NCBI RefSeq assembly: GCF_003002055.1
Contig: NZ_PVZF01000001.1
Span: 186,001 to 250,000 of the forward strand
Source: Kineococcus rhizosphaerae
Lineage (GTDB): Bacteria > Actinomycetota > Actinomycetes > Actinomycetales > Kineococcaceae
Direction of reading: 5' to 3'
Length of the DNA stretch: 64,000 bases
Shown: in pieces, positions 1 to 8,527 of the stretch
Layout of the letters: each line of letters opens with the position of its first letter
How positions within the stretch are numbered: position 1 is the first letter of the stretch
Program-made: the position numbers and the translations under genes
The notes under the pieces: generated by a model
What the model was told of the DNA's origin: nothing
Seen by the model: the letters and a program-made list of their open reading frames with translations, nothing else
Databases searched by the model: none

Positions 1-902
1 CCGGAACCCCCGACGTCGCCGTCCCCGCCCTCGACGCGCTGCTCGCCAGCCGCCACGACGTCGTCGCCGTCCTCACCCGTCCCGACGCCGTCGCCGGCCG
101 GGGCCGCAAGCCCGTCGCCTCCCCCCTCGCCCAGCGCGCCCGCGAGGCCGGACTGCCCGTCCTGCAACCGGTCAGGCCCCGCGGCGAGGAGTTCCTCGCA
201 CAGTTGCGGGACCTCGAACCCGACGCCTGCCCCGTCGTGGCCTACGGCGCGCTCGTGCCCCGCGAGGCCCTCGACGTGCCCCGGTTCGGCTGGCTGAACC
301 TGCACTTCTCGCTGCTGCCCGCCTGGCGCGGGGCCGCCCCCGTCCAGCGCGCCGTCATGCACGGCGACGACGTCACCGGCGCCTGCGTCTTCGCCCTCGA
401 GGAGGGCCTGGACACCGGGCCCGTCTACGCGCGGTTCACCGAACCCGTCGGCCCCCGCGACAGCGCCGGCGACCTGCTCGGCCGGCTCGCCGTCACCGGT
501 GCCCGGACCCTCGTCGACGTCCTGGACGCCCTCGAGGACGGCACCGCCGCGGCGGTCCCGCAGACCGGGGACGTGAGCCTGGCCCCGAAGATCACCGTCG
601 AGGAGGCCCGCGTCGACTGGACCCGCACCGCCGCCGAGGTCGACCGGCACGTGCGCGGCTGCACCCCCGAACCGGGCTCGTGGACGACGTTCCGCGGGGA
701 GCGGTTCAAGCTCGCCCCCGTGACCCCCACCGACGAGGACCTGCCCGCGGGCCGGATCGTCGTGGAGCGCAAGCGGGTCCTGGTGGGCACCGGCGCCGGG
801 TCGGTCGAACTCGGCCCGGTCCAGCCCGCGGGCAAGAAGCTGATGGGCGCGACCGACTGGGCGCGCGGGACCCGGCCGCAGCCGGGGGAGGAGTTCGCGT
901 GA
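1..902 (+). CDS. fmt: Methionyl-tRNA formyltransferase, 5' end cut off by the window edge
   Basis: Fmt formylates the amino group of Met-tRNA(fMet) with 10-formyl-tetrahydrofolate so that translation can initiate. The reading frame is open from base 3 and begins [14 protein letters not shown], which matches the family N-terminus from about residue 7, so only a few residues are missing. The family signature [20 protein letters not shown] is present and includes the formyl-transfer region, followed by a C-terminal domain for tRNA binding. The stop codon overlaps the start of rsmB by 4 bases, so the two are co-transcribed. The fmt-rsmB pair is a common bacterial arrangement. Confidence 0.95.
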   Translation, partial: GTPDVAVPALDALLASRHDVVAVLTRPDAVAGRGRKPVASPLAQRAREAGLPVLQPVRPRGEEFLAQLRDLEPDACPVVAYGALVPREALDVPRFGWLNLHFSLLPAWRGAAPVQRAVMHGDDVTGACVFALEEGLDTGPVYARFTEPVGPRDSAGDLLGRLAVTGARTLVDVLDALEDGTAAAVPQTGDVSLAPKITVEEARVDWTRTAAEVDRHVRGCTPEPGSWTTFRGERFKLAPVTPTDEDLPAGRIVVERKRVLVGTGAGSVELGPVQPAGKKLMGATDWARGTRPQPGEEFA

Positions 903-2350
903 CCGGCCGGACCATCCAGGGTCAGAACAGCCCCCGCCGGGGCGTCAAGCAGGACCGCTTCACGCGCGTCGACGAATCGCGCAAGGTCGCCTACGAGGTG
1001 CTGCGCGCGGTCTCGGCCGACGACGCCTACGCCAACCTCGTGCTGCCGAAGCTGCTGCGCGCCAGGAAGCTGAACGGCCGCGACGCCGCCTTCGCCACCG
1101 AGCTCGCCTACGGCGTGCTGCGCGGGCAGGGCACCTACGACGCCCTGCTGGCCACCCTCGTCGACCGGCCCCTGGCCGACCTGGACGCCGGCGTCGTCGA
1201 CGTCCTGCGCATGGGCCTGCACCAGCTCCTGGCCATGCGCGTGCCCGACCACGCCGCCGTCGCCACCAGCGTCGCCCTGGCCCGCAACGTCCTCGGCGGC
1301 GGCCCGGCCGGCCTCGTCAACGCCGTGCTGCGCAAGGCCTCCGGCCGAGACCTGGACCAGTGGCTCGCCGAGGTCGCGCCCGGGGACTCCGACGACGACC
1401 TCGCCGTGCGGTACTCCCACCCCCAGTGGGTCCTGCGCAGCCTGCGCGAGGCGCTGCGCGCCCACGGGCACGACCCGGCCGAGCTCGAGGACCTGCTGCG
1501 CGCCGACAACACCCCCGCGCACGTGGCGCTCGCCGCGCTGCCGGGCCTGGCGAGCCCCGACGACCTCGTCGGGCGCGACGCCCACCTGGAGATCGGCACC
1601 GGCCGCTGGGCCCCCACCGCCGCGCACGTCGTGCACGGCGACCCGGGCAAGCTCGCCGCCGTCCGCACCGGCCGCGCCCGCGTCCAGGACGAGGGCTCGC
1701 AGGTCGTCGCCCTCGTGCTGGCCGCCGCCGACGTCGAGGGCCGCGACGAGCGCTGGCTCGACCTGTGCGCCGGTCCCGGCGGCAAGGCCGCGCTGCTGGC
1801 CGCCACCGCGGCGGGCCGCGGCGCGACGCTGACGGCCGTCGAGGTCGCCGGCCACCGCGCCGAGCTCGTGCGCCAGGCGTTGAGCGCCGTCCCGGGCCTG
1901 GCCGACGTCCGCGTCGGCGACGGCCGCGAGGTCGGCACCGACGAACCGGGGGCGTACGACCGCGTGCTCGTCGACGCCCCCTGCACGGGCCTGGGGGCCC
2001 TGCGCCGGCGTCCGGAGGCCCGGTGGCGGCGCACCCCCGCCGACCTCGGCTCGCTCGCCCCGCTGCAGCGCGAGCTGCTCGCCTCGGCGCTGGACGCCGT
2101 GCGTCCCGGCGGGGTCGTCGCCTACGCCACGTGCTCGCCCGTCCTGAGCGAGACCCGGCTCGTCGTCGACGACGCCGTCAAGGCCGCCGCCAAGCGCGGC
2201 GTCGAGGTCGAGCGCCTCGACACCCCGGCCGTCCTGGAGCGGGTCGTGCCCGGGATGCCCTCGGCCGCGGCCGGTGCGGCGGTGCAGCTGTGGCCGCACA
2301 CGCACGGGACCGACGCCATGCACGTGGCCCTGCTGCGCCGCGTCAGCTGA
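899..2350 (+). CDS. rsmB: 16S rRNA (cytosine-967-C5) methyltransferase RsmB
   Basis: RsmB methylates C967 of 16S rRNA using S-adenosylmethionine. I place the start at GTG 899, which overlaps the fmt stop and gives 483 residues. The N-terminal half is a NusB-like RNA-binding domain (reads [20 protein letters not shown]). The C-terminal half is a Rossmann methyltransferase with the SAM motif [14 protein letters not shown] near residue 287. The two family cysteines are VDAPCTGLG near residue 361 and YATCSP near residue 410. The 3' end overlaps a convergent gene by 8 bases. Confidence 0.95.
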   Translation: MTGRTIQGQNSPRRGVKQDRFTRVDESRKVAYEVLRAVSADDAYANLVLPKLLRARKLNGRDAAFATELAYGVLRGQGTYDALLATLVDRPLADLDAGVVDVLRMGLHQLLAMRVPDHAAVATSVALARNVLGGGPAGLVNAVLRKASGRDLDQWLAEVAPGDSDDDLAVRYSHPQWVLRSLREALRAHGHDPAELEDLLRADNTPAHVALAALPGLASPDDLVGRDAHLEIGTGRWAPTAAHVVHGDPGKLAAVRTGRARVQDEGSQVVALVLAAADVEGRDERWLDLCAGPGGKAALLAATAAGRGATLTAVEVAGHRAELVRQALSAVPGLADVRVGDGREVGTDEPGAYDRVLVDAPCTGLGALRRRPEARWRRTPADLGSLAPLQRELLASALDAVRPGGVVAYATCSPVLSETRLVVDDAVKAAAKRGVEVERLDTPAVLERVVPGMPSAAAGAAVQLWPHTHGTDAMHVALLRRVS

Positions 2351-3542
2351 CCCCGGGCACCAGGCGCCCGCGGACCTCGGCGAAGAACGCCGGTCCGCCG
2401 GCGTGGCCGCGGCCCACGGCGTCGACGGCCCCGATCGCCGCCCGCGCCGGGTGCTCGTCCGCCGCGAGGGTCACGGCGTCGACGACCGTGGCCTCCGGGG
2501 CCACCGGAGGCGGGGGAGAGTCGTCGCCGAACGTGATGACGGAGAACCCCAGTGTGACCTGGGGGTCGTCGCCCCCCGGCGCGGGTGGGTTCAGGACCTC
2601 GAAGGCACGCGCCCAGTCGCCCCACACGGCCGCGTCGAGCGCCCGGCCGGAGTCCAGGGCGCCCAGCGCCTCCACGACCTCGGGCAGGTGCTCGACCCCG
2701 GCGTCCACGCACGCGCGCCGGGCCGCCCACGCCGCCAGCCGCCGCTGGACCTGCGGCGGGGCGTCGAACACCTCGTCCACCAGGGCCCGGTCCTGCGCGG
2801 CCAGCATCGAGGCCCGGCCCTCCAGCGCCTCCAGCTCCGGACGCGGCGCGACCCCGCCCCAGAGCTCCTGCACCAGCCAGGCCCGGTGGCCCTCCTCGAA
2901 CTCCAGGCGCTCCCGGTCCCGCTCGGCCTGTCGCAGCCGGTGCCGTTCCGCCCGGCCCGGCGACGGGGGCGGCGCGGGCTGCGCGCGCGCCGTCTCGTGC
3001 CAGCACCGAGCGGTCTCGCTCCCCTCGCGCAGCACCGCGTCCGGGGACCACGGTGCCGGCCACAGCTGCAGCAGGTACCGCTCGACGTCCGGGTCGGCCT
3101 CCGAGCGGACGTCCGCCGCGTTCCCGGCGTCCATCCCGAGCCCGTGCCAGCGCGCCCGGTAGGTGCCCGGTTCCAGCACCGCGACGTCGTGGGCGTCCTG
3201 GAAGGTGCTCAGGACGTACAGCGGTGGACCCGCCGGTTCGACGTCCGACAGCCCAGCCCACTCCGGGTCGGGCTCGTCGCTCAGCTCCACCGTGAGCGAT
3301 GCCTCGACGACGTCCTCCCACTCCGGCGCGGGCGCGCCGGGTGCCTGGTCGCCGGTCTCCACCCGCACGCTCACCCGTCCGGTGTGCAGGCCGGTCACCA
3401 CGTGCAGGAACCGCAGCTCCTGGGCGCCGAGCAACCCGTTGCGCTGCCCCGCACGTGGCTCGCCCTCGGGGAACTCGTCCTGCGGCCTGAAGTGCACGAA
3501 CCCGTAGTGGACGTCCACTTCACCGTCGAAGACCACGATCAC
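2343..3542 (-). CDS. Hypothetical protein, two-part, 399 aa
   Basis: I do not recognise a named family. The N-terminal part (about residues 1-160) looks beta-rich, begins MIVVFDGEVDVHYGFVHFRP, and contains PGTYRARWHGLGMDAG followed by ERYLLQLWPAP. That pattern occurs, as I recall, in uncharacterised and possibly immunity-like actinobacterial proteins. A charged linker near residues 185-205 (RAERHRLRQAERDRERLEFE) leads to an alpha-helical C-terminal part of about 200 residues. There is no signal peptide or membrane segment. It overlaps the rsmB 3' end by 8 bases tail to tail and is divergent from the next gene. Coding is supported by its length and actinobacterial third-position GC pattern; function unknown. 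Confidence 0.75.
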   Translation of the reverse strand: MIVVFDGEVDVHYGFVHFRPQDEFPEGEPRAGQRNGLLGAQELRFLHVVTGLHTGRVSVRVETGDQAPGAPAPEWEDVVEASLTVELSDEPDPEWAGLSDVEPAGPPLYVLSTFQDAHDVAVLEPGTYRARWHGLGMDAGNAADVRSEADPDVERYLLQLWPAPWSPDAVLREGSETARCWHETARAQPAPPPSPGRAERHRLRQAERDRERLEFEEGHRAWLVQELWGGVAPRPELEALEGRASMLAAQDRALVDEVFDAPPQVQRRLAAWAARRACVDAGVEHLPEVVEALGALDSGRALDAAVWGDWARAFEVLNPPAPGGDDPQVTLGFSVITFGDDSPPPPVAPEATVVDAVTLAADEHPARAAIGAVDAVGRGHAGGPAFFAEVRGRLVPGVS

Positions 3543-3601
3543 CGTCCCACTGTGCCCGCCCCACTGCCCCCGTCGCGGCCCTTCGTGAGAGGTTCACTCC
3601 C

Positions 3602-4378
3602 GTGAACTCCGCTGAGAAGGCCGCCCGGCTGCGGCACCTGCACGAAGACCCCGAGCTCCTCGTCCTCGTCAACGTCTGGGACGCCGTGTCGGCGACCGTC
3701 GTCGCGGGCGAACCCCAGACCAAGGCCCTGGCCACGGCCGGGCACTCCATCGCCGCCACCTTCGGCTACGGCGACGGCGAGCAGATCCCGCTGGAGCTGG
3801 GCCTGTCCCTCGTCGAGCGCATCGTCGTCGCGGCCGGGGACCTGCCGGTCTCCGCCGACCTCGACGGCGGCTACGGCGACGCCGGCGAGACCGTCCGCAA
3901 GGCCATCGGGGTCGGCGTCGTCGGCGCCAACGTCGAGGACCGGCTGCGGCCGCTGGACGAGTCCGTCGCCCGCGTCGAGGCCATCGTCGCCGCCGGCGAG
4001 GCCGAGGGCGTGCCCTTCGTCCTCAACGCCCGCACCGACGCCCTGGCCCGCGGCGGCGACCGCGGCCGCGACGTGTGGCTGCCCGACGCGATCGAGCGCG
4101 GCAAGGCCTACCTCGACGCCGGCGCCACGAGCGTCTTCGTCCCCGGCCCCCTCGACGAGGACGCCGTCACCGAGCTCGTCGCGGCCTTCGGCCCGCAGAA
4201 GCTGTCGGTCATCGGCTTCCCCGGCGTGCCCGACCAGGCCCGCCTCGCCGAGCTCGGCGTCGCCCGCATCACCTACGGCCCGCTGACCCAGCGCGTCGCC
4301 CTCACCGCCCTGCAGGACGCCGCCCGCGCCATCTACGCCGGCGGGGGCATCCCGGAGGGCACGCGTCCGCTGAACTGA
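3602..4378 (+). CDS. Isocitrate lyase/PEP mutase superfamily protein
   Basis: A 258-residue TIM-barrel enzyme of the PEP mutase/isocitrate lyase superfamily, whose members make or break C-C or C-P bonds next to a carboxylate. Recognisable superfamily pieces are LVNVWDAVSA at the N-terminus, the metal-site segment SADLDGGYG, GANVEDR, and NARTDAL. The KKCGH-type catalytic cysteine loop of true isocitrate and methylisocitrate lyases is not visible, so a classic lyase is unlikely and the substrate is unknown. The GTG start at 3602 has no strong ribosome binding site. The gene is divergent from the hypothetical gene upstream and separated by 69 bases from the oxidase downstream. Confidence 0.8.
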   Translation: MNSAEKAARLRHLHEDPELLVLVNVWDAVSATVVAGEPQTKALATAGHSIAATFGYGDGEQIPLELGLSLVERIVVAAGDLPVSADLDGGYGDAGETVRKAIGVGVVGANVEDRLRPLDESVARVEAIVAAGEAEGVPFVLNARTDALARGGDRGRDVWLPDAIERGKAYLDAGATSVFVPGPLDEDAVTELVAAFGPQKLSVIGFPGVPDQARLAELGVARITYGPLTQRVALTALQDAARAIYAGGGIPEGTRPLN

Positions 4379-4447
4379 CGAACCTGCCCGTGACCTTGGT
4401 CCCGTCGAGGGACCGGAGGGCACGGGGAGCCCGGCCGGTGGGCGAGG

Positions 4448-5500
4448 ATGAGGTCCGTGACCTGGATCGAGGACCTCGCCCGCCGCGCCGACGCCGTGCT
4501 GCCCGACTACGTGTCGGCCTACTACCACTCCAACGCGGGCGACGGCTCCTGCGACCGGGAGGGCATCGCCGACTGGAACGCGTTCCGGCTGCGGCCCAGC
4601 GTCCTGCGCGACGCCTCCGCCCAGGACCTCACCAGCGACGTGCTCGGCACCCCCGTCGCCGCGCCGATCCTCGTGGCCCCCATGGCCCAGCAGGTCGGGG
4701 CCCGGCCCGAGGGGGAGGTGCTCACCGCCCAGGGCGCGGCGAAGGCCGGCACCCTGCTCGGCGTCTCCACCAACACCGGCGCCCGCTTCGACGACATCGC
4801 CGCCCAGGGCGCGCCCTGGTGGTACCAGGTCTACGTCGCCCGCGACCGCGCGGCCACCCGCCTGCTCGTCGAGCGCGCCGCCACCGCCGGCGCCAAGGCG
4901 CTCATCCTCACCGTCGACACCACGCCACTGGGTCGCGAGATCCCCGCGATCGACCCCCGCAACTGGCCCGAGGGCCCGCGCAAGAACCGCACGGCCAACC
5001 TCACCGCGGCCGAGCTGGAGCGCTTCGGCAAGGACACCGACATGGCGCTGGACCTGACGCCGGACGTCATCGGCTGGCTCGCGGAGGCCTCCGGGCTGCC
5101 CGTCCTGTGCAAGGGCGTGCTCACCGCCCGCGACGCGCGTCGCTGCGTGGACGCCGGCGCCGACGGGATCATCGTCTCCACCCACGGCGGCCGCCGCCTG
5201 GGCAACTCCGTGACGTCGGCCTTCGCCCTGCCCGAGATCCTCGCCGAGGTCGGCGGCGAGGTCGAGGTCCACGTCGACTCCGGCATCCGCGGCGGCGCGC
5301 AGGCCGCCGTGGCGCTCGCGCTGGGGGCCAAGGCCGTGCACATCGGCCGGCCCGCCATGTGGGGCCTGGCCGCCGACGGCGCCGAGGGGGTGGCCACGGT
5401 GCTGGCGAACTACCAGGCCGAGCTGGTGACCACGTTGCGGCAGATGGGGATCGGGTCGGTCAAGGACCTGCGCCCCGCCGACGTCGTCGCCCGCTCCTGA
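4448..5500 (+). CDS. FMN-dependent alpha-hydroxy-acid oxidizing protein
   Basis: A 350-residue TIM-barrel flavoprotein of the glycolate oxidase/lactate oxidase/lactate monooxygenase family, which oxidises 2-hydroxy acids to 2-keto acids with FMN. Seen: the N-terminal YYHSNAGD segment, PILVAPMAQQ, WWYQVYV, the LILTVDTTPLG strand, the active-site loop STHGGRRLG containing the catalytic His and Arg, DSGIRGG and HIGRP for FMN phosphate. The active-site loop normally reads S-N-H-G; here the Asn is Thr. GTG 4457 is an equally possible start (VTWIEDLARR). It ends 6 bases before the convergent toxin gene. The substrate cannot be told from sequence. Confidence 0.85.
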   Translation: MRSVTWIEDLARRADAVLPDYVSAYYHSNAGDGSCDREGIADWNAFRLRPSVLRDASAQDLTSDVLGTPVAAPILVAPMAQQVGARPEGEVLTAQGAAKAGTLLGVSTNTGARFDDIAAQGAPWWYQVYVARDRAATRLLVERAATAGAKALILTVDTTPLGREIPAIDPRNWPEGPRKNRTANLTAAELERFGKDTDMALDLTPDVIGWLAEASGLPVLCKGVLTARDARRCVDAGADGIIVSTHGGRRLGNSVTSAFALPEILAEVGGEVEVHVDSGIRGGAQAAVALALGAKAVHIGRPAMWGLAADGAEGVATVLANYQAELVTTLRQMGIGSVKDLRPADVVARS

Positions 5501-5506
5501 CGCGCC

Positions 5507-5908
5507 TCAGTCGCTGACCCCGCGCTCGACGAGGCGGGTCAGGCGGGCCGCGATCTCGGGGACGTCGTCGAGGGTGCCCTCGGCGACGTCCCGGGTCAGC
5601 GCCAGGCCGGCCCGCGCCGACGTGGCCGCCACGCCCGTCCCGTTCAGGTGCAGCATCGCCAGCGCCGCGAGCAGGGCCGTCCGCTCGTTGCCGTCGACCA
5701 GCGGGCGGGTGCGCACGATCGAGTGCAGCAGCGCGGCCGCCTTGCGGGGCAGGTCGGGGTAGGCGTCGCGGCCCAGCACCTGCAGCTGCGGGCGCTCGGC
5801 GGCCAGGGCCAGCAGGCCGGCGTCGCGGACGTCGTAGGGGCCGTCGGGGAAGATCGCGGTGAAGCGGACGAGGTCGCCGACCGTCAGGTAGCGGACGGGG
5901 CGGATCAC
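5507..5908 (-). CDS. Doc-like Fic-fold toxin with altered catalytic motif
   Basis: A 133-residue protein with the size and layout of the Doc (death-on-curing) branch of the Fic fold. Doc proteins phosphorylate EF-Tu through a loop of pattern H-x-F-x-D-x-N-K-R. Here the loop at residues 68-76 reads RPLVDGNER: the catalytic His position is Arg68 (CGC, one base from CAC) and the Lys is Glu75, while Asp72, Asn74 and Arg76 are kept. The start overlaps the upstream antitoxin gene by 4 bases, the standard toxin-antitoxin arrangement. Either the toxin is inactive or it works differently. The assignment to Fic/Doc is confident; activity is not. Confidence 0.82.
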   Translation of the reverse strand: MIRPVRYLTVGDLVRFTAIFPDGPYDVRDAGLLALAAERPQLQVLGRDAYPDLPRKAAALLHSIVRTRPLVDGNERTALLAALAMLHLNGTGVAATSARAGLALTRDVAEGTLDDVPEIAARLTRLVERGVSD

Positions 5909-6147
5909 CCGGCCCGGACCGCGACGCCGTCCAGACCGGCGGTGAGGGCGTCGAACAGGTCCTTGTTCTCGGCGTAGATGGCGCGGGCGACGTCCTGGAC
6001 GTCGGCGCGGTCGGCGTCGTCGGCCTGCTCCAGCAGCCCTTCGAACAGCCGCTGGCGCGAGACGCCCGGGTGGCGGGACTGCAGGCGCTCGAGCATCGAG
6101 CGGTGCGCCGCGTCGAGCCGGAGGGTGAACGCGGTCGTCTCGGACAT
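5905..6147 (-). CDS. Antitoxin of the Doc-like pair, probable DNA-binding protein
   Basis: An 80-residue protein encoded just before the Doc-like toxin and overlapping it by 4 bases. I choose ATG 6147 ([20 protein letters not shown]). An upstream ATG at 6162 would add five residues but lies inside the palindromic operator. The N-terminal [15 protein letters not shown] fits a ribbon-helix-helix (Arc/MetJ-like) DNA-binding fold, and the acidic C-terminal half ([20 protein letters not shown]) would be the toxin-binding region. By analogy with Phd/Doc it should neutralise the toxin and repress its own promoter. The fold assignment is an inference from short motifs. Confidence 0.7.
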   Translation of the reverse strand: MSETTAFTLRLDAAHRSMLERLQSRHPGVSRQRLFEGLLEQADDADRADVQDVARAIYAENKDLFDALTAGLDGVAVRAG

Positions 6148-6183
6148 GACGTCACGGTACACCAGTGGTGCGTCGTGACGTCA
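6147..6183. promoter_or_regulatory. Concentric palindrome, probable toxin-antitoxin operator
   Basis: Two perfect 10-base arms (TGACGTCACG at 6147-6156 and its complement CGTGACGTCA at 6174-6183) flank an inner palindrome CACCA-g-TGGTG (6160-6170). Both palindromes are centred on base 6165. Each outer arm also contains the self-complementary octamer TGACGTCA. The site covers the antitoxin start and lies just upstream of the rpe -10 box, so it could affect both divergent transcripts. An operator role is inferred. Confidence 0.6.
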
Positions 6184-6204
6184 GATCCGCGCGGGGTCGC
6201 GGGG

Positions 6205-6210
6205 TACTGT
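6205..6210 (+). promoter_or_regulatory. -10 box of rpe, leaderless type
   Basis: TACTGT ends 6 bases before the rpe GTG, so transcription would begin at or next to the start codon. The -35 region would fall at about 6182-6187, at the edge of the toxin-antitoxin palindrome. Confidence 0.5.
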
Positions 6211-6216
6211 CGCGCC

Positions 6217-6894
6217 GTGCCCCAGGACCGCGAACCGCGCATCAACCCCTCCATCCTGTCCGCCGACTTCGCCAACCTGCAGGCGGAACTGGACCGGATC
6301 TCCACCGCCGACGCCGCCCACGTCGACGTCATGGACGGGCACTTCGTGCCGAACCTCACCCTGGGCCTGCCGATCGTCGAGGCGCTGCAACGGGTCTCGC
6401 CGATCCCGCTGGACTGCCACCTCATGATCGACGACCCCGACCGCTGGGCCCCGGCCTACGCCGAGGCCGGGGCCGCGGGCGTCACGTTCCACGCCGAGGC
6501 GGCGACCGCCCCCGTGAAGCTGGCGCGCGAGATCCGCAAGGCGGGGGGTCGGGCCGGGATCGCCCTGCGGCCGGCGACCCCGGTCGAGCCCTACGTCGAC
6601 CTGCTCGGGGAGTTCGACATGGTCCTCGTCATGACCGTCGAGCCCGGGTTCGGCGGGCAGGGGTTCCTCGACGTGACCCTGCCCAAGATCCGCCGGGCGC
6701 GCGCCGCCATCGGCGACTCCGGGTTCGACGTGCGGCTGCAGGTCGACGGGGGCGTCTCGGCGAGCACGATCGAGCGTGCCGCCGAGGCCGGGGCCGACGT
6801 GTTCGTGGCCGGCTCGGCCGTCTACGGGGCCGACGACGCCGCCGCCGCGATCGGTGAGCTGCGTCACCTCGCGGCCGCCGCCTGCCGGCACTGA
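6217..6894 (+). CDS. rpe: Ribulose-phosphate 3-epimerase
   Basis: Rpe interconverts ribulose 5-phosphate and xylulose 5-phosphate in the pentose phosphate pathway; the protein is a TIM barrel of 225 residues, normal for the family. Signatures seen are [24 protein letters not shown] with Asp40 and His42, [19 protein letters not shown] and LQVDGGV. The start is GTG 6217, supported by the -10 box 6 bases upstream. Its substrate ribulose 5-phosphate is also the substrate of RibB, encoded just downstream, which may explain the neighbourhood. Transcription is probably separate from the rib genes because a riboswitch leader lies between them. Confidence 0.95.
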   Translation: MPQDREPRINPSILSADFANLQAELDRISTADAAHVDVMDGHFVPNLTLGLPIVEALQRVSPIPLDCHLMIDDPDRWAPAYAEAGAAGVTFHAEAATAPVKLAREIRKAGGRAGIALRPATPVEPYVDLLGEFDMVLVMTVEPGFGGQGFLDVTLPKIRRARAAIGDSGFDVRLQVDGGVSASTIERAAEAGADVFVAGSAVYGADDAAAAIGELRHLAAAACRH

Positions 6895-6941
6895 ACCCGC
6901 TGCGTGGCACACTGGCCCGCAGCAAGACCGCACGACACGCG

Positions 6942-7062
6942 TGCTCCGGGGTCGGTGGAAACCCGAACCGGCGGTGACAGTCCGCGAGCCCCCACCTCGG
7001 TGGGCGGTTGATCCGGTGGAACTCCGGGGCCGACGGTGAAAGTCCGGATGGGAGGCAGCGCG
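6942..7062 (+). promoter_or_regulatory. FMN riboswitch (RFN element)
   Basis: The conserved blocks of the RFN element occur in order: CTCCGGGGTCGGTGGAAACC, GAACCGGCGGTGACAGTCC, a variable stem around GCCCCCACCTCGGTGGGC, GATCCGGTGGAACTCCGGG, and CCGACGGTGAAAGTCCGGAT with GGGAGGCAGCG closing. This aptamer binds flavin mononucleotide and lowers expression of riboflavin genes. It lies about 195 bases upstream of ribE on the same strand. The 362-base gap between rpe and ribE is otherwise non-coding. Confidence 0.95.
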
Positions 7063-7153
7063 CGGCGTCGTCGTCGCGCGCTTCGCCGACCCCGCACCGC
7101 GGGTCGTGCCGGCCGTCGACGTCGACGCCCCGGTCGACGGTCCGCCCCGGTCC

Positions 7154-7169
7154 GCCCTGCCCGCAGGGC
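7154..7169 (+). promoter_or_regulatory. Hairpin in the riboswitch expression platform
   Basis: GCCCTGC and GCAGGGC pair around a 2-base loop between the FMN aptamer and ribE. No U-tract follows, so whether it acts as terminator or in translation control is unclear. The rest of 7063-7256 shows no gene. Confidence 0.35.
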
Positions 7170-7256
7170 CACCCCGGCGCACCCGTCGTCGCCTCCCCGT
7201 GCCCCGCGGAGCTCGCTGGACCACCAGCTCGCAGCACCGTCCAGGAGGCAGTCCCC

Positions 7257-7883
7257 GTGTTCACCGGAATCGTGGAAGAGATCGGCGAGGTCGTCGCCGT
7301 GGAGTTCGGCTCGGAGTCGGCGCGGCTGACCGTGCGCGGACCCGTCGTGGTCTCCGACGCCGTGCACGGCGCGTCCATCGCCGTCGACGGCGTCTGCCTC
7401 ACCGTCGTCGACCAGCCCGAACCGGGCACCTTCACCGTCGACGTCATGCAGGAGTCGTTGCAGCGCAGCTCGTTGCACGACGTCGCCCCGGGCCGCCGGG
7501 TCAACCTCGAACGCGCGATGGCCGCGCACGGCCGCCTCGGCGGGCACATCGTGCAGGGCCACGTCGACGGCACCGGCACGCTCGTGGCGCGCACGCCGGG
7601 GGAGGCGTGGGAGGTCGTGCGGTTCGCGATCCCGGCCGACCTGGCCCGCTACGTGGTGGAGAAGGGCTCCATCACGATCGACGGCACCTCGCTCACCGTC
7701 TCCGGCGTCAGCGCCCCCGGCGTGGACGAACCGTGGCTGGAGGTCTCGCTCATCCCCGCGACCCTCGAACTGACGGTCCTGGGCACCAAGGGGCCCGGAG
7801 CGCAGGTCAACCTCGAGGTGGACGTCCTGGCCAAGTACGTCGAGCGGCTGAACGCCTTCGACCGGATCGGGGCGGGGGCGTGA
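7257..7883 (+). CDS. ribE: Riboflavin synthase, alpha chain
   Basis: Riboflavin synthase dismutates two molecules of 6,7-dimethyl-8-ribityllumazine into riboflavin plus a pyrimidine. The 208-residue protein starts MFTGIVEEIGEV and contains two similar beta-barrel lumazine-binding repeats (about residues 1-97 and 98-195), including GASIAVDGVCLTV and the second-barrel counterpart GSITIDGTSLTVSGV. The GTG start at 7257 has a good ribosome binding site (AGGAGG about 8 bases upstream). It is the first gene under the FMN riboswitch and overlaps ribB by 4 bases. This gene is called ribC in some organisms. Confidence 0.95.
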   Translation: MFTGIVEEIGEVVAVEFGSESARLTVRGPVVVSDAVHGASIAVDGVCLTVVDQPEPGTFTVDVMQESLQRSSLHDVAPGRRVNLERAMAAHGRLGGHIVQGHVDGTGTLVARTPGEAWEVVRFAIPADLARYVVEKGSITIDGTSLTVSGVSAPGVDEPWLEVSLIPATLELTVLGTKGPGAQVNLEVDVLAKYVERLNAFDRIGAGA

Positions 7884-8527
7884 GCGTGAGCACCACCACC
7901 GCCGTCGACGAGGCGCTCGTCGCGCTGCGCGCCGGCCGTCCCGTCCTCGTCTCCGACGACGCCGACCGCGAGAACGAGGGCGACGTCGTCCTCGCGGCCG
8001 AGCTCGCGACGCCGGAGTGGATCGGATGGACCGTGCGGCACACCTCGGGGATGCTCTGCGCCCCGATGAGCGCCGAGCGCGCCGACGCCCTGGCCCTGCC
8101 GCGGATGGTCGAGCGCAACGAGGACTCGCTGCGCACCGACTACACCGTCAGCTGCGACGCGGCCACGGGCGTCACGACGGGCATCTCCGCGGCCGACCGC
8201 GCTCGGACCGCCCGCGTCCTGGCCGACCCGTCCTCGGTGCCCGCCGACCTGATCCGCCCCGGGCACGTGTTCCCGCTGCGGGCCCGGCCCGGCGGCGTCC
8301 TGGAACGCCCCGGGCACACCGAGGCGGCCGTCGACCTGTGCCGGCTCGCGGGGCTCAGGCCCGTCGCGATCATCGCCGAACTCGTCGAGGACGACGGGTC
8401 GATGTCACGCTGGGACCAGATCGTCGCGCTGGGTGAGCAGCACGCGCTGCCCGTCCTGACGATCGCCGAGCTGCGGGCGCACCTGTCCGCGGCGGCAGGA
8501 CAGGACGCAGGAGAGGGGAACGCGTGA
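7880..8527 (+). CDS. ribB: 3,4-dihydroxy-2-butanone 4-phosphate synthase, stand-alone
   Basis: RibB converts ribulose 5-phosphate to 3,4-dihydroxy-2-butanone 4-phosphate and formate, supplying the four-carbon unit of the lumazine. Family motifs seen are [45 protein letters not shown] and [10 protein letters not shown] with GHTEAAVDL. The protein stops at 215 residues, just after the synthase domain. Many actinobacteria carry a RibBA fusion with GTP cyclohydrolase II, which is absent here. Two start codons are possible, GTG 7880 (overlapping the ribE stop) or GTG 7886. The end overlaps ribH by 4 bases. Confidence 0.93.
   Translation: MSVSTTTAVDEALVALRAGRPVLVSDDADRENEGDVVLAAELATPEWIGWTVRHTSGMLCAPMSAERADALALPRMVERNEDSLRTDYTVSCDAATGVTTGISAADRARTARVLADPSSVPADLIRPGHVFPLRARPGGVLERPGHTEAAVDLCRLAGLRPVAIIAELVEDDGSMSRWDQIVALGEQHALPVLTIAELRAHLSAAAGQDAGEGNA

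Noticed and set aside
425-2323. A 632-codon minus-strand frame over fmt and rsmB
   Set aside because: It is antisense to two conserved genes with clear motifs, and the translation is low in complexity.
3602-4378. Calling the ICL/PEP-mutase protein a true isocitrate or methylisocitrate lyase
   Set aside because: The catalytic KKCGH-type loop with its cysteine is not present, so only the superfamily is claimed.
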